Made by a program: the position numbers and the translations under genes. Positions 13,973 to 14,798 of a stretch of 14,798 nucleotides of DNA are shown here, piece by piece (the first letter of the stretch is position 1; the number at the start of each line of letters is the position of its first letter). The stretch comes from Candidatus Bathyarchaeota archaeon. Its GTDB lineage: Archaea; Thermoproteota; Bathyarchaeia; Bathyarchaeales; Bathyarchaeaceae. The stretch is from positions 61,294 to 76,091 of the forward strand of contig CP070826.1 in NCBI GenBank assembly GCA_020344435.1, written 5' to 3'. The notes under the pieces were generated by a model. The model had not been told where the DNA came from, ran no database searches, and was given only the letters and a program-made list of their open reading frames with translations.

Positions 13973-14798
13973 TTAGAGAGAACCCGTCTTTTCGGGACCT
14001 CCTCTTCCATAACTCCCAAACTCTTCTTTGACGTCTCTCAGCTGTTTGCTGGAGAAGACAGGCCCCTCCTTGCACACTCTGAATCCGCCTATTAAACAGC
14101 TTCCGCAGATGCCGATGGCGCATCGCATCAGCCTCTCCAAGCTGGCTTGAAGGGGGGCTTCGTGCCTTTCCGCTAGAAGGAACATCTTATACATCATCTC
14201 CTCTGGACCGCATGTGTATATCATATCAAACTGGCTCTCCTCCAACAGTTGCTGTGAAGCATCGGTGGCAAGTCCCTTCATTCCATGGCTTCCATCCTCA
14301 GTACAAGTGATGAGATTACCATCAATCTTCGCTAGGATAGCCTTCAATCGATCCAAGAGTATGAGCTCATTCTGCGTTTTCGCCCCAGCTACAAAAGTTA
14401 TTCGCGCCGGGTATCTCGCGAGTTCTTCGGTTAGAGACGCAAGAGGAGACAGTCCGGTTCCGCCACCAGCGATCATAATGTTGCCTTTTGCCAGAGTGAA
14501 GCAGCTGCCATAGGGACCTCTTATCCCTATGAGGTCGCCTATCTTCTTCTGGTGAAGTGCGTTTGTTGCTTCGCCGACGTTGGCCACAGTTATTGAAGAC
14601 TGCCCATCTGAACTGATAGTTGATAGGCTCATTGGGACTTCATCAACTCGTGGAATCCACACCATAATGAACTGTCCAGCCTTAGCCTTGGAACAGAGTC
14701 GGTCGTGGAAGACGAATGTCTTGACGCTGGGACTCTCTCCTCTGATCTCATGAATTCTCGCGATTCTTAGGCGGTTAATTTCTGTGAGTGAGGCCGAC
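13973..14798 (-). CDS. pyrK: Dihydroorotate dehydrogenase electron-transfer subunit, 5' partial
   Basis: Iron-sulfur flavoprotein that passes electrons from dihydroorotate dehydrogenase PyrD (class 1B) to NAD in pyrimidine synthesis. The frame is open through the right edge: codons upstream of the ATG at 14665 read TFVFHDRLCSKAKAGQFI, a typical PyrK beginning, so that ATG is internal and the true start is off the window (275 codons are visible). FAD-domain segment PMSLSTIS, GPYGSCF, NAD-binding IAGGGTGLSPLASL, CGPEEMMYK, and a [2Fe-2S] site C-X4-C-X2-C-X7-C in MRCAIGICGSCLIGGFRVC, then KEGPVFSSKQL. The partner gene pyrD is not visible and may lie beyond the right edge, or downstream of another gene. 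In some archaea such subunits serve other flavoenzymes, but the Cys pattern fits PyrK. Confidence 0.92.
   Translation of the reverse strand, partial: SASLTEINRLRIARIHEIRGESPSVKTFVFHDRLCSKAKAGQFIMVWIPRVDEVPMSLSTISSDGQSSITVANVGEATNALHQKKIGDLIGIRGPYGSCFTLAKGNIMIAGGGTGLSPLASLTEELARYPARITFVAGAKTQNELILLDRLKAILAKIDGNLITCTEDGSHGMKGLATDASQQLLEESQFDMIYTCGPEEMMYKMFLLAERHEAPLQASLERLMRCAIGICGSCLIGGFRVCKEGPVFSSKQLRDVKEEFGSYGRGGPEKTGSL

Overview
The window reads as part of an archaeal chromosome, most likely an uncultured TACK-type lineage such as Bathyarchaeia; that placement is inference. Supporting signs are a short archaeal-type adenylosuccinate synthetase (336 aa), an archaeal/eukaryal-type ATP-dependent DNA ligase, an archaeal-style PyrK, frequent GTG/TTG starts, purine-rich Shine-Dalgarno (SD) sites and AT-rich TATA-like boxes 25-60 nt ahead of genes. 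There is no rRNA, tRNA, CRISPR array, transposase or phage gene that I can support.

Left part (1-5603, + strand): a peptide/oligosaccharide-type ABC importer operon, dppB (5' end cut by the window edge), dppC, dppD and dppF. A two-helix mini membrane protein and a third Dpp/Opp-type ATPase follow. The substrate-binding protein is not in view and would be expected upstream. DppC carries about 170 extra residues in its external loop, and dppD appears to start at a non-canonical AUA codon overlapping the dppC stop.

Middle (5678-9595): a 669-aa surface protein on the + strand (signal anchor, NosD-type parallel beta-helix, two PKD domains, C-terminal membrane anchor) lies just downstream of the transporter genes. 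A stretch of small unassigned genes follows: 178-aa and 77-aa membrane proteins and a 141-aa protein on the - strand, and a 62-aa zinc-knuckle protein on the + strand. This is the least explained part of the window.

Right part (9700-14798): housekeeping genes. These are DNA ligase and a nitroreductase-family flavoprotein on the - strand, purA on the + strand divergent from the nitroreductase, a 145-aa helical protein of unknown function on the - strand, and pyrK on the - strand with its 5' end off the right edge. purA (AMP synthesis) and pyrK (pyrimidine synthesis) are both nucleotide biosynthesis genes but lie on opposite strands and do not form an operon.

I found no convincing new multi-gene system. 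The observations most worth checking are the AUA start of dppD, the enlarged DppC, the extra ATPase placed between the importer and a PKD/beta-helix surface protein, and the cluster of small orphan genes at 7.7-9.6 kb.
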